NCBI RefSeq assembly: GCF_018449635.1
Contig: NZ_JAAVUV010000019.1
Location: forward strand, 25,751-89,750
Direction of reading: 5' to 3'
DNA: 64,000 nucleotides
From: Caballeronia sp. dw_276
GTDB taxonomy: Bacteria; Pseudomonadota; Gammaproteobacteria; Burkholderiales; Burkholderiaceae
The notes under the pieces are model-generated. The model had not been told where the DNA came from, searched no databases, and was given only the letters and a program-made list of their open reading frames with translations. Shown in pieces: positions 36,040 to 45,951 of the stretch. The translations under genes and the position numbers were made by a program. Within the stretch, counting starts at the first letter, position 1. Each line of letters begins with the position of its first letter.

Positions 36040-36786
36040 ATGCGAGCCAGCGTAAAGCGACGCACCAAAACACAGCAGGACGTTCAGCCAGAGACGGCGG
36101 ATGTTGCAGAAGACGTCAGCGACCGGATTCGCGCGACGTTGGCCAAGGCGATCAGCGAGGGAGCACTCAAGCCCGGCTCGAAAATCCTTGAGGATGCGAT
36201 TGCCGACCATTTCGGCGTGAGCCGGACGGTTGTCAGAGGCGCGCTCGGCATCCTGGAGCACGACCATTTGCTCGAGCGAAAACGAAATCGGGGGTCGTTT
36301 GTGGCTGCTCCGTCGATCGAGCAGGCCAAAGAGCTTTTCGAGGCAAGGAGAACGATGGAGCGGCTGATCCTCGAACTCGCGTTAGGCCGCGCTTCAGATG
36401 CCGACTGCGATCGGCTGAACGCCATCATCGACCGGGAAGATGCCATTCATCACGGAACGGACGAGAAGGCCAAGGCCGAGCTATCTGGCGAATTCCACAT
36501 TGAGCTGGCGCGTATCAGCGGAAATGGGGTTTTGACGGAACTGCTGGAAAAGGTCGTGGCGAGACTCGCGCTGGTGATGACGCTGTATGAGCATGAGCAT
36601 CACGACGACTGTGGGACTGACCATCACAGGGCCATTCTCGACGCAGTGCGTGAAAAGGATCTCAAACGAGCGCTTCACTTGATGGATGAACACCTTGCGG
36701 ACGTTGAGGGACGCGTTCGGCTGACGCAGGATCACGGTGATCGTCACACGTTCGAGGCGATGCTAGCGAGCTTTTCGCCGCAATAG
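36040..36786 (+). CDS. GntR-family transcriptional regulator (FCD subfamily)
   Basis: A 248-residue regulator from MRASVKRRTKT, chosen because GGAG precedes it; the ATG at 35980 has none. A winged helix-turn-helix occupies about residues 25-95 (ISEGALKPGSKILEDAIADHFGVSRTVVRGALGILE), followed by an all-helical FCD ligand domain with metal-site histidines (GEFHIELA, DDCGTDHHRAI). FCD regulators sense organic acids or amino-acid-like metabolites. Being divergent from the potA operon, it is its probable regulator, and perhaps also that of the ABC operon at 24192, which shares the operator-like motif. Confidence 0.9.
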   Translation: MRASVKRRTKTQQDVQPETADVAEDVSDRIRATLAKAISEGALKPGSKILEDAIADHFGVSRTVVRGALGILEHDHLLERKRNRGSFVAAPSIEQAKELFEARRTMERLILELALGRASDADCDRLNAIIDREDAIHHGTDEKAKAELSGEFHIELARISGNGVLTELLEKVVARLALVMTLYEHEHHDDCGTDHHRAILDAVREKDLKRALHLMDEHLADVEGRVRLTQDHGDRHTFEAMLASFSPQ

Positions 36787-37377
36787 ACTCGTTGCGATAT
36801 GCATCGGAACGAGTGGTTTCGATAAAGAGAGGGGTGACGAGCCACTTCAAGGCTCCTGCTCGTCACCGAGAGGCAAACCTCTCTAACAAAGGCCGTTGCG
36901 GGAAGATACAGGACTGCCGGTGTATTCCTGACTCGGCCTTAAACTTCGCCAACCTAGTGTTAGTGGGGAGAGTTCATTCGCTCGGAGCCGGGCCTTCGCC
37001 CAACTCCTGCACTCATTGATGACCGGTGGGACCGAAGCCGGGCCTCGAGGTGACGGGGCGTATGGCTGCTCCACTCTGATACCAGTCCTTGAGACTGCAA
37101 CAACTCGATTGGCTGCTCAGGGTCGACTTCGGCCCGACGCGGACCGATCAACGGAGGCACACTCCGCTTGTCGGTGTCGGACCGGGTCCGGCCATGAAGC
37201 GTCATTCGCCCGGGCCGCCGAGCGGACGTTGGGACGTCGGATCGGTACCATCAAACGGCCATTCGATTTGCGAAGTTGATAGTTGCTTGATCGCTTGATC
37301 GGCACGTAAGCGCCCTTTCCCGCTTTGACGCGGGGCAGCGTGTCGCCCTACACGAACCCCGACGCGTCGCAAGTAAA
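36787..37377. other. Intergenic region
   Basis: No gene supported. The sequence contains scattered GGTCG/GACCG-type fragments that recur in other gaps of this window and may be decayed intergenic repeats. Confidence 0.35.
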
Positions 37378-37629
37378 TTAAGCTTGGCTTGTCTGTTGAC
37401 TCGACAGTAGTTGTTCTGCGAACGAGGCCGGTGTATCTGCGCTGACGACCGGCGTTGCATAACGATTAAGCACAACACCAGTGAGCGCCTTGCTCTCATC
37501 GAGACCAACCGGGTTGAAGGAAGCACCCGGCGCCAGCGCCGGCGCACCGAGAGTCTATTCACCAGCGCCCGTCGGCAGGTTACCGGAAAGGGTTCCGACA
37601 GCTACAGGAAGAATAGGACCAATGCTCAT
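37378..37629 (-). pseudogene. Small hypothetical gene with an in-frame TAG codon
   Basis: On the minus strand a strong AGGAG precedes an ATG at 37629. Translation gives MSIGPILPVAVGTLSGNLPTGAGE, then TAG at codon 25 (37555-37557). The same frame stays open for 58 more codons (TLGAPALAPGASFNPVGLDE through LLSSQQTSQA) to TAA at 37378-37380. Host-like codons and plausible protein composition on both sides of the TAG suggest one 83-codon gene broken by a nonsense change (for example CAG to TAG), a sequencing error, or readthrough. No family recognised. The TetR gene lies upstream on the same strand. Confidence 0.5.
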
Positions 37630-37746
37630 CTCAAATCTCCTGAGTTACGGTAGTACGGGTGATAAAAACAGGATCCTGTGCCAAACGTCAGCGCGACCAC
37701 CGGTCCTTAACATCGGGCTGGTGCGGGCCGTCGGATCTATTCGGAA

Positions 37747-38349
37747 TCACCGCTTCGCTGAGTGAGCGAGAAGATCGAAAGCCTCATCGATATAGCGCGT
37801 CAACGGATGTGCGGCGTTCTCCTGTCGCCAGTTTTCCTTGGCAAACCGAAGCGCACCCATCGCCATCATGGCGGTCAGACGTAAAACGGCTCGCCGAGCC
37901 GGATCCGGCCATAGTTCGTACATTGCCTCGGCTAGCACATCCTCCAGCTGAACATGCAGCGCTTCCTTGCGTAATCGTAGTGTTTCAATCGATCTCAGGA
38001 TCCGGTCAGCCATCACTGATTCTGTGGTCTCGTACATGGAGGCCAGGATCAAGAAAGTCTTCCGGGCGGCATTGAGCGGCGATTGTTTGGGCGATTGCTG
38101 CAGAAAGGTAGGGCGCAGAAGTCGCGGGATATTGCCGCTCTCGTGTGCCAACAGGACGTCTTCTTTCGACTTCAGATAGTAAAAAAAAGTACGTCGCGAT
38201 ATCCCCGATGCCGCAGCAATTGCGTCGAGCGTTGTTGCCTCGTAGCCATTCTCTATAAAAAGCTTCAGGCCGGTTTTGGCGATCAGGTCGAGCGTCAACT
38301 GGCGTTTGCGTTCGCGCAGATCACTCGTGGCGTTCTCTGTTTCAATCAT
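37747..38349 (-). CDS. TetR-family transcriptional repressor
   Basis: A 200-residue TetR-type regulator with an N-terminal helix-turn-helix (ATTLDAIAAASGISRRTFFYYLKSKEDVL) and a helical ligand domain (LRRDxx-type C-terminus ending TRYIDEAFDLLAHSAKR). It is divergent from the SDR gene. Two 17-base palindromes at the SDR promoter are its probable operators. It likely represses the SDR-YceI-NAD(P)-binding gene set; inducer unknown. Confidence 0.9.
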   Translation of the reverse strand: MIETENATSDLRERKRQLTLDLIAKTGLKLFIENGYEATTLDAIAAASGISRRTFFYYLKSKEDVLLAHESGNIPRLLRPTFLQQSPKQSPLNAARKTFLILASMYETTESVMADRILRSIETLRLRKEALHVQLEDVLAEAMYELWPDPARRAVLRLTAMMAMGALRFAKENWRQENAAHPLTRYIDEAFDLLAHSAKR

Positions 38350-38658
38350 CGTGGTTATTTTGATGGCCGCTGAGATTCGATTTTTTCCGCTCGGGAAGAG
38401 GTCTACTCTTGCCGATGATATACGCCAGGGGCCGCTCCATCTCTATCGGGACGCGGTGCTGGTCCAAGGGAGGCACGGCGGCCGGCAACTCCCGTCTCGA
38501 GATTATGCCGTAGCCATCGGTCGCCTCTCGTGCTCGCCCGCATCGAGGCGAAGTAAAAGTAAAACCCTCGATGGCGGGTTGCCAAACTAACGGATGCCAT
38601 TGCTCCTGGACTCTCACCGTCGCGCCCGGACATCTTTCATTTGGAGGCATCTTAATTC

Positions 38659-38702
38659 TTGACTGAATTGCACTAAGTGCTATAAATTGCACTCAGTGTA
38701 AT
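38659..38702 (+). promoter_or_regulatory. SDR promoter with two tandem palindromic operators
   Basis: A sigma-70-like promoter is visible: TTGACT at 38659-38664, 16 bases, TATAAA at 38681-38686. Overlapping it are two palindromes of consensus ATTGCACTNAGTGYAAT, at 38667-38683 and 38686-38702, 19 bases apart. The position would block RNA polymerase; the nearby TetR protein is the expected ligand. Confidence 0.7.
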
Positions 38703-38722
38703 TTATTTTTGGAGTCTAGAAC

Positions 38723-39553
38723 ATGAAGTCGTCAAAGGTCTGGTTCATCACTGGTACATCGAGTGGATTTGGTCGTGCCTGGACAGAAGCCGCCCTGAAG
38801 CGCGGCGATAAGGTGGTGGCCACGGCACGTAACGTGGGCGGGCTTGACGAGCTCGTAAAGGCTTATGGGGGTGCGATTCTGGTCCTGCCGCTCGACGTGA
38901 CGGACCGCGAGGCTGTGTTCGGCGCGGTCGCCCACGCACACCGGCATTTCGGACGACTGGATGTGATCGTGAGCAACGCCGGCTACGGTTACATGGGAGC
39001 GATGGAGGAGTTGGAACCCGAGCAAGCGAAAGCGAGCTTCGACACCAATGTATTCGGAACGCTCTGGGCGATTCAGGCTGCGCTGCCGATCATGAGGGCA
39101 CAAGGCAGCGGCCATATTTTTACCGTATCGAGCATCGGAGGCGTCATCGCTTTTCCGACTGGAGGGACTTATACGGCAACCAAATTTGCCGTTGAGGCCA
39201 TGTCGGAAGCATTAGCGGCCGAAGTGGCCTCATTCGGTATCAAAGTTACCGTCTTGGAGCCGGGTCACTTCACCACCGGGTTTCGCTCGGCAGTGCAATC
39301 CCCGCCGGCTATCGCTGCCTATGATCCCATCCGCCAGGCCATTCGCTCGTCGTTCCAACCTGGAGATTTTGGTGATCCAGCCGCGACTGCCACGGCGATC
39401 TTCGAAGCTGTGGAGTCGGATGAACCGCCGCTTCGCCTGGTGCTCGGTTCGACGACGATCCCGAAGTTCAGGGCAGTCTACGAGGCGCGGTTGAGCAACT
39501 GGGACAAATGGGAAGCCGTATCGAACGCGGCTCAGGGCGTGCAGCAGGCTTAA
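38723..39553 (+). CDS. Short-chain dehydrogenase/reductase (SDR)
   Basis: A 276-residue classical SDR with the nucleotide-binding motif TGTSSGFGRAW, the NAGYG motif, catalytic Ser in FTVSSIGG and YTATKFAVEA carrying the Tyr-x3-Lys pair. GGAG lies before the ATG. It oxidises or reduces a small alcohol/carbonyl with NAD(P)H. It is the first gene after the TetR-controlled promoter, followed by yceI-like and NAD(P)-binding genes on the same strand. Substrate unknown. Confidence 0.92.
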   Translation: MKSSKVWFITGTSSGFGRAWTEAALKRGDKVVATARNVGGLDELVKAYGGAILVLPLDVTDREAVFGAVAHAHRHFGRLDVIVSNAGYGYMGAMEELEPEQAKASFDTNVFGTLWAIQAALPIMRAQGSGHIFTVSSIGGVIAFPTGGTYTATKFAVEAMSEALAAEVASFGIKVTVLEPGHFTTGFRSAVQSPPAIAAYDPIRQAIRSSFQPGDFGDPAATATAIFEAVESDEPPLRLVLGSTTIPKFRAVYEARLSNWDKWEAVSNAAQGVQQA

Positions 39554-39627
39554 AACAGAGTTTTAGAGTCAATCAAAACCTTGAAATGAAAGCCTTATCC
39601 GGGCTCAAACCAACACAGACGTTATTC

Positions 39628-40212
39628 ATGCGCCTCTCACCAAAGACATTTTTTGCTGCCACTATGCTCAGCGCCGCGCCGTTTGCTACCGCGTTTGCGG
39701 CCGACACGTACGCGCTGGACCCGGCCCATACCCAGGCGATCTTCACGATCGACCATCTCGGCTTTTCAATGATTACTGGCTCTGTTCGCGATCTTACCGG
39801 CACCTTGCTCCTGGACACGGCGAAGCCGCAAGACAGTACGGTCACGGTGACCATGTCCGCGGACAGCGTCGACACGGGCTTCGCCGCTCGCGACAAAGCT
39901 TTGCAGGGGCCCATGTTCTTTAATGTTGCACAGTTCCCGACCATGACATTCAAGAGTACAAGCATCGAGATGACGAGCGCCAAAACCGCGAACATCCGAG
40001 GCGACTTCACCTTGCTTGGCGTCACGAAGCCGCTGACTCTGAAAACCACGTTCAACCGGCAGGCCCAGGACACGACCGGTACCAACGTGTACAAAGCAGG
40101 CTTCACCGCCACGACGACGATCAAACGCTCCGAGTTCGGCATGAAAGCCTATGTCCCCTATGTTGGCGACAAGGTTCATGTGACGATTAATTTTGAAGGC
40201 ATCAAGCAATAA
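39628..40212 (+). CDS. YceI-family periplasmic lipid-binding protein
   Basis: A 194-residue protein from ATG 39628 (MRLSPKTFFAATMLSAAPFATAFAA), which gives a clean signal peptide; ATG 39586 would add 14 residues. The mature part is a lipocalin-like YceI barrel: DTYALDPAHTQAIFTIDHLGFS, FAARDKALQGPMFFNVAQFPTMTFKST and the end VTINFEGIKQ. YceI proteins bind polyprenoid or other amphiphilic molecules in the periplasm. Likely co-transcribed with the SDR gene 74 bases upstream. Confidence 0.92.
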   Translation: MRLSPKTFFAATMLSAAPFATAFAADTYALDPAHTQAIFTIDHLGFSMITGSVRDLTGTLLLDTAKPQDSTVTVTMSADSVDTGFAARDKALQGPMFFNVAQFPTMTFKSTSIEMTSAKTANIRGDFTLLGVTKPLTLKTTFNRQAQDTTGTNVYKAGFTATTTIKRSEFGMKAYVPYVGDKVHVTINFEGIKQ

Positions 40213-40290
40213 ACCTTCGGTCTTTGTTTGCACGTAACGGATATTTACCGACCTGCGTTGGTTCGAACACCTAGATGGAATAAGACCAAG

Positions 40291-40923
40291 ATGAAACTGC
40301 TGCTGTTGGGCGCGACAGGATTGGTGGGACGCGAGACATTGAAGCTCGCGCTCTCCAACGACGTCCTTTCCGAGGTGATTGCGCCAACGCGTCAACCGTT
40401 GGCGCCAAACGACAGACTCGTGAATCCGGTCGGGGAGTCTTTGGAGAAGCTGGTTCCGAATCTGATGTCGTATCGGCCCGATGCGATCATTTGCGCATTG
40501 GGAACGACTCAGGCAAAAGCGGGCTCGAAGGAAGCGTTTCGTTACGTCGACTACGAACTGCCCGTCGCCATTGGTAAGGTCGCGCACGCCGCCGGTGTGG
40601 CGAGATACGCGATTGTAACGGCCATGGGGGCATCCACGGGGTCCATGAGTTTCTACTACAGGACCAAAGGAGAGGTCGAGAGGGACATTCAGACAATCGG
40701 CTTTCCGTCCCTTTCGATCTGCAGGCCTAGTCTTATCGACGGCGAACGAAATGAGAAAAGGGGCGCGGAACATGCCGCGCTGACCTTGCTTCGAGTCTTG
40801 GCTCCGGTTCTTCCGAGGAGATTCCGCGTCAATCCGGCCGATGCCATTGCTGCTTCGTTGATTGACGCCGTTATTACAGGACAAGCGGGGTGTCGCTGGA
40901 TTTATTCAGAAGAAATAAGTTGA
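40291..40923 (+). CDS. NAD(P)-binding Rossmann protein (atypical SDR, HTATIP2/NmrA-like)
   Basis: A 210-residue protein from MKLLLLGATGLVGRETLKLAL with the GATGLVG nucleotide-binding loop. The segments AIICALGTTQAKAGSKEAFRYVDYELP, TAMGAS and FYYRTKGEVERDI resemble the YwnB/HTATIP2-like atypical SDR group, often redox sensors or oxidoreductases. The upstream ATG at 40228 has no support. Third gene of the TetR-controlled set. Confidence 0.88.
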   Translation: MKLLLLGATGLVGRETLKLALSNDVLSEVIAPTRQPLAPNDRLVNPVGESLEKLVPNLMSYRPDAIICALGTTQAKAGSKEAFRYVDYELPVAIGKVAHAAGVARYAIVTAMGASTGSMSFYYRTKGEVERDIQTIGFPSLSICRPSLIDGERNEKRGAEHAALTLLRVLAPVLPRRFRVNPADAIAASLIDAVITGQAGCRWIYSEEIS

Positions 40924-41529
40924 ATCCGTGCGACCCCGGGTCCATCCGAGCCGACAGGGCGGTGTAACGGATTGGTATTTGACCAATGTATACGGACACG
41001 AAAACGTGAACGTTCACCCTCCGGGATTCTGCCGCTCTTTTGAAGCAATTGCATCGCTGCCAATGAATGTCTCATGCTGGCGAGACAGCGGACCAGTGCA
41101 GATCCTGACTGAATGATTCAAACGGGTCGGCCTGCGCCGGTCACAAAGCAATAAGCTGCAGGCCGCATCGTCGGTTCAGTGTTTGCCCGCAGTCGGCCAG
41201 CTGCGGCCACTCGCCGGCGCTCTCAGGTGGACATTCGAACGTCGGCTACGGTTAGGTACCGGCCATTGAGATACAGGTTCGATCCGGCAAGTCCTTGGCC
41301 TTAACAGAAGTTCAATTGAGCGAACTATGACGTCAGCAACATGGCGTATTGCCGACGTTAGCGGCTTCGCGCAGCCACACGGTCACATCGTTCGAGCTTT
41401 GGCTCTCGATGTTGGTTTGCGGTGGTCCTCGACAAAGATCCACAGGTAGTTCACCTTCGATCATTCGATAGCCACTCGGTGCTTCTTTCAAGGGCCAGTA
41501 TCATGGAGGGTCTGAAGGCGAGCTGATTC
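40924..41529. other. Intergenic region upstream of the STAND defence genes
   Basis: About 600 bases with no supported gene. Ends with AAGGCGAG before the ATG of the STAND gene. No attachment-site repeat was identified. Confidence 0.4.
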
Positions 41530-44500
41530 ATGTCCGAAAATATTAAGAAAACCGCGATCACTGCTGCTGGCTACATCTATCAAAACCGGCAAGGCCTCAG
41601 GGTCCTGTGCGACTGGCTTGAGGCGCCGTCTCGCTACATCCGAGTGAGGTTTGAATGTGACGACGAGACAGTTGCGCCGACGGGGCTAGATGACATCGTA
41701 GCCGAGCGTGCAGACGGGCTGCTCGACCTTCATCAGGTCAAGTTCACGCCCGCCCCCGACGCCCATCTGCTCTGCTGGGATTGGATGCTCGAGAAAACTG
41801 GTAAGACGGCGCGAGCGCGGTCGATGCTGCGCAAATGGTTCGACGCCTTCAAGGCACTGGACCCGGCCCAGATTGGTGAGCTCACTTTGACGACCAACCG
41901 CCGGCCAGATGTCGATATCGAAGCTTGCCTGGAGGCGGGCAAGATTTCGTTAGCCAAAATCCCGGCGCCAAAGCGTTCTGAGGTCATCGCCGAACTTGGC
42001 AGCGAGCAAGACTGTGAGGCGTTTTTCAGCCAGTTGCAAATTCTTCACAGCGACAAAGGATTCGAAACTCTCGAGCACGAGGTCGACGCGCGACTTCGCA
42101 GGCACGGCACTCTTGAAGGCATTGCCACTCTCAAGAACGCAGCGTTGAACTGGGCAACACGGAAGGACTTCCCGCCCCCGGACGGTTGGATCGCGCTGGA
42201 ACAGATCCGCACTATCCTGCGGTCGATGCCGCCAGCGCCCTTGCCCGAGGACTTCGTGGTCCCCTTGGGCTACGAGGTCCCCGACGAGACTTTCCATCGG
42301 GAGTTCGTCCAGGACGCGATGGCCGCCACCGGGGGGGCCATCGTGCTCACCGGACCGCCTGGCCGTGGAAAAAGCACCTACCTGAGTGCACTTTGCGACA
42401 CGCTGGCCGATATGGACATTCCGACGGTTCGCCACCACTACTTTCTTTCCACCACGGAACGAGGGCGTGATCGGGTCCATAGTTATGCGGTCGAGCAATC
42501 CATCGAGGCGCAGGTCAAGCGGTTTCACCCCGATGCCTGCGCACCATCTGGGAACCTGCGCACGCTACTGGAAACTTGCGCTTCACACTACAAGGCGCTG
42601 GGAAAGCCGTTCATACTTGTTCTGGACGGGCTGGATCACGTCTGGCGCACAAACGCGGCGGATAAGCGACCGCTAGATGACGTGTTCTCTCAATTGATCC
42701 CATGTCCGGAAAACATGGTGTTACTCGTAGGCACTCAACCTGTAGACGACGCGCAGTTGCCAACGGACTTGCTTGCCATTGCGCCCAAAGCCGTGTGGCG
42801 CACGCTACCGGCAATGTCCGGGAACGCAGTCCTGTCCTACCTTCGCAAGGCTGTTCAGGAGGGCCGGCTTACAACAAATTTCGGAGGCGAGCACGAGGCC
42901 GAGAGACAGCTGCAGGAGGCTGCCACCGCGCTGCGCGCGAAAACCAACGGCCATCCTCTGCACGTCATCTATGCCACCGCTGAGCTTGGGCACACCGGAC
43001 GCAACCTGTCGAAGTGGGATGTCGAGCGGCTGAAGGGAGACTTGAGCAATGATGCACAGTTTTATTACGCATCGCTATGGGAGAGCCTTCCTCCAAGCCT
43101 CAAGGATACGCTGCGACTCATCTGTGCGTTCCCCTTCTTTTGGCCAAAAGCGGCATTTGGGGAAATCGCTGCGAAAGTCGGCGTGGCAGAGCCTAACGTC
43201 GCGAACGTGGAGCATTTGCTCCACTCATCGGCTGCCGGACTGAAGGTTTTCCACGAGAGTCTGGCCGTTTTCGTGCGAGCGACCTCTGGCTATGCCGACC
43301 GAATCAATGAGCTGATGTCTGCAGTGGCAAGCTGGCTGGAGACTACTGCCCCAACATCATTGCGCGTGAACTGGCTTTGGACCGTTCAGGCCAAGTTAGG
43401 AGATGCCGACAATCTCATCGCTGGCCTCACCCGAGACTGGATCATGCTGCGGCTTGAGGAGGGATATCCAGAGTCGCTTTTTGACACGCTGCTCTCCGAT
43501 GCTCTGGTCGCAGCGCTGGATACCAACGATTTCGCTCAGGCCTATCGGCTGGAGCACCTCAAGGCGCGAATGGTCGGTGGCAGCCATTACCAGATGCAGG
43601 ACAACGACATGGCGAGACTGATCTCCTTCACGTTTTCGCTGACTGCAGATGATGGCGTCGTGCGCGAGGCTGTGGCCTCCAGGCATGAGGCGGATATCCT
43701 GCGTGTTGTCGCGCTTGGCCTGGCCTTGCGCAATCGGGGCGAGCAGGTCCTGGCCGAAACTTGCGGTGAAGAGGCGTTTCGCCGATTCAGAGGCCTAAGC
43801 CGTTTCTCCGGTCGGTATTGGTCAATCGCCGGCGCGGATGATTTCAACTTCCTCGTTGACGCATTTGCGCAACTCGGTGCCATCGGTGCCACCCCAACGG
43901 CGCTGGTCAAACTGGTTTCCAACAACGGCTCGGCCGTGTGGCTGCCGCGAGTCCGGATGCTAGTTAGGGAAGGCAATTTGGATGACTTGATGTTGGCTGC
44001 CGCTGTGCTCACTCCTGGCAAGGGCAAGAGTCTTATCAGCGATGCGTGCATCCGAGCGGCGGCAAACGCAGGGGTCAGCATCGTCGAGCGCGATGACTTC
44101 AACGAACTGGCCAGGACTCCCTTTGTTGCGGCTATAGAGGCAGCTCATAGACGGGCCTCCTCACCTTTGAATGAGCCGATTCCGATTGATTGGCTAAAGG
44201 GCGACTATTACGAACACAAAGAGGATCTGGCAACGCTCGCGCATCACTGGTTCTTTAGCGCCGTTCATCTGAGTCTTTGCATGATTGCCGAAGGTCAGAC
44301 CGCCTTCGAGTTCATGCGAGCGCCCGCCTATGAGGGCAGGAGAAACATCACACGCTTTCTCGACGCGCTATCTGCGGTCGGCGCAGAGGTTGCGCGGAAT
44401 TGGTGGCAGGGAAAGTACGTGGACTTTCATGGACTGTTCGAGTTGCTCGAAACAGTCGAGTTCAGAGGATTCCGGGAAAGCCATGACGCGAGTACCGCAG

Positions 44501-45951
44501 CCGAGAACTTCCGAAGTGCGTTACATCGAATCGCCTGCGACATCAGGCTGGGCAGCGTGCTGCTTGACCACTTTGACGATGTGGGGCTGACAGAAGAAAC
44601 CATAGAGGCGGCAAGGCAGTGCGAATGGTTTGACAGCGCGTCCTTTCGCATGCAGTACGCGGCCGGGTTGCTGACGAGCATGAGCAATGAAGCGGCGGCG
44701 GCGTTCGTCCAGTCTCAGCGAGTCCTGCTCGACGCAGAGATCCGCCACGAAACCAGCGTGCATCTTCAGACACCTCTCCAGCTCTGTGACATTGCGCTAG
44801 CTCACGGGCTGACGGCCTGCGCTCGTGATCTCTGCAAGCAGACGTGGGAGTTGACAACTGGCTACGCGCATCGCAAGGACCCTGCGCTGAACAACACGGT
44901 CGACGCCATCCGGTACCTGGTTGACGATGCACCGGACGATGCTCGCCGCCTGCTCGGCATGATCGCGGCGCAGGTTCATCACGTACTGGACTACACCGAC
45001 GGAAAAGGCACCCGACATGTTCTGGCTTCCGCCGATCGGCTACTTGCAAAATTGAAACCGTCAGCCTTGGTGATCAAGTACGAGGAACACACGCACGCAG
45101 GCGACTGGGCAGAAGCAGAAGACAGTCTGCGGGCGTATATTCAGCGCGGTGTCGAGGATGGTTGGCCTCTGGACGCATTAATGCGGACCGGCTTGCATCC
45201 CGAGATATATGACGTATTAGTGCGACTTGCAGAAGAAGGCGACCAAAGCGCTGCGGAACGGCTGCGCGTCCTTCAGGAGCATGCAGGATGGGACATTGGG
45301 CTGCTGCAGCAATCGGCGCGTTCCGGCAGCAACGAAGATAGCAAACCTTACATCGGCGATGTGACAACCTTTGCGCCGGAGCAACTCGGCGACTTGCTTA
45401 AAAGTCTGTCGACAAGCTATAGGGAGAAAAACCGGCTTCTTCGCGCCTGGTATCAGCATTGGGACGAAGCCAAGCAAGGAAAGCGATTGCTGGCCACGCT
45501 CGACAACTTGCTTCAATCGGACGAGGGTCGCCGCATCGGCGTTCTGGTGTTGTCAGACCTTGCATTTCAGACGAGACGCAAGTTGAGTGGCGTGAATGCG
45601 GCGTGGAAGTACCTTGTCAATGCTCACATCCGTAACGGTGCCTGGCTCGGATTTATGGAGAACGAAGAGGCGACCTGCAGCAGGCTCGACTTGGTCGTCA
45701 AACACTATCCGCTACGCTGTGACCAATTCGTCGCGGTTACGACTTACGGCATGTTCGGTGACCCCGAACCACCGCGCGTGGCGCCCACGGATCTAATGGT
45801 CTATTTCTATGCACGACAGAAGCGGATGGCGGAAGCTGTGAGGTTTGCCGAGACGATGGTCAACTGCATCATTGAAGACACCCGCACACTTCCGCTCGAG
45901 CCGCCGCGCTGGGCGGACGAACTGGTCTCCTCTCGTAGGTTGGAGGCTTGA
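41530..45951 (+). CDS. STAND/NACHT-type NTPase with N-terminal Cap4-like nuclease (Avs-like defence protein)
   Basis: A 1473-residue soluble protein. Residues 1-200 resemble the Cap4-type dsDNA endonuclease (DUF4297-like) domain: AGYIYQNRQGLRVLCDWL, acidic LDDIV at 53-57 and the QVK motif at 69-71. An NTPase follows, with P-loop GPPGRGKS at 275-282 and Walker B ILVLDGLDH at 362-370, of the NACHT-like DGLD type. The remaining 900 residues are helical, repeat-like and without known enzymes, as in the target-sensing arms of antiviral STAND (Avs) proteins. In known Avs systems a phage protein bound by the C-terminal region triggers oligomerisation and nuclease activity. The next gene overlaps by four bases. 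Domain reading firm; defence role inferred. Confidence 0.82.
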   Translation: MSENIKKTAITAAGYIYQNRQGLRVLCDWLEAPSRYIRVRFECDDETVAPTGLDDIVAERADGLLDLHQVKFTPAPDAHLLCWDWMLEKTGKTARARSMLRKWFDAFKALDPAQIGELTLTTNRRPDVDIEACLEAGKISLAKIPAPKRSEVIAELGSEQDCEAFFSQLQILHSDKGFETLEHEVDARLRRHGTLEGIATLKNAALNWATRKDFPPPDGWIALEQIRTILRSMPPAPLPEDFVVPLGYEVPDETFHREFVQDAMAATGGAIVLTGPPGRGKSTYLSALCDTLADMDIPTVRHHYFLSTTERGRDRVHSYAVEQSIEAQVKRFHPDACAPSGNLRTLLETCASHYKALGKPFILVLDGLDHVWRTNAADKRPLDDVFSQLIPCPENMVLLVGTQPVDDAQLPTDLLAIAPKAVWRTLPAMSGNAVLSYLRKAVQEGRLTTNFGGEHEAERQLQEAATALRAKTNGHPLHVIYATAELGHTGRNLSKWDVERLKGDLSNDAQFYYASLWESLPPSLKDTLRLICAFPFFWPKAAFGEIAAKVGVAEPNVANVEHLLHSSAAGLKVFHESLAVFVRATSGYADRINELMSAVASWLETTAPTSLRVNWLWTVQAKLGDADNLIAGLTRDWIMLRLEEGYPESLFDTLLSDALVAALDTNDFAQAYRLEHLKARMVGGSHYQMQDNDMARLISFTFSLTADDGVVREAVASRHEADILRVVALGLALRNRGEQVLAETCGEEAFRRFRGLSRFSGRYWSIAGADDFNFLVDAFAQLGAIGATPTALVKLVSNNGSAVWLPRVRMLVREGNLDDLMLAAAVLTPGKGKSLISDACIRAAANAGVSIVERDDFNELARTPFVAAIEAAHRRASSPLNEPIPIDWLKGDYYEHKEDLATLAHHWFFSAVHLSLCMIAEGQTAFEFMRAPAYEGRRNITRFLDALSAVGAEVARNWWQGKYVDFHGLFELLETVEFRGFRESHDASTAAENFRSALHRIACDIRLGSVLLDHFDDVGLTEETIEAARQCEWFDSASFRMQYAAGLLTSMSNEAAAAFVQSQRVLLDAEIRHETSVHLQTPLQLCDIALAHGLTACARDLCKQTWELTTGYAHRKDPALNNTVDAIRYLVDDAPDDARRLLGMIAAQVHHVLDYTDGKGTRHVLASADRLLAKLKPSALVIKYEEHTHAGDWAEAEDSLRAYIQRGVEDGWPLDALMRTGLHPEIYDVLVRLAEEGDQSAAERLRVLQEHAGWDIGLLQQSARSGSNEDSKPYIGDVTTFAPEQLGDLLKSLSTSYREKNRLLRAWYQHWDEAKQGKRLLATLDNLLQSDEGRRIGVLVLSDLAFQTRRKLSGVNAAWKYLVNAHIRNGAWLGFMENEEATCSRLDLVVKHYPLRCDQFVAVTTYGMFGDPEPPRVAPTDLMVYFYARQKRMAEAVRFAETMVNCIIEDTRTLPLEPPRWADELVSSRRLEA

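Noticed and set aside
39766..40884. 372-codon minus-strand ORF opposite yceI and the NAD(P)-binding gene
   Set aside because: Antisense to two recognised genes; composition typical of a shadow ORF.
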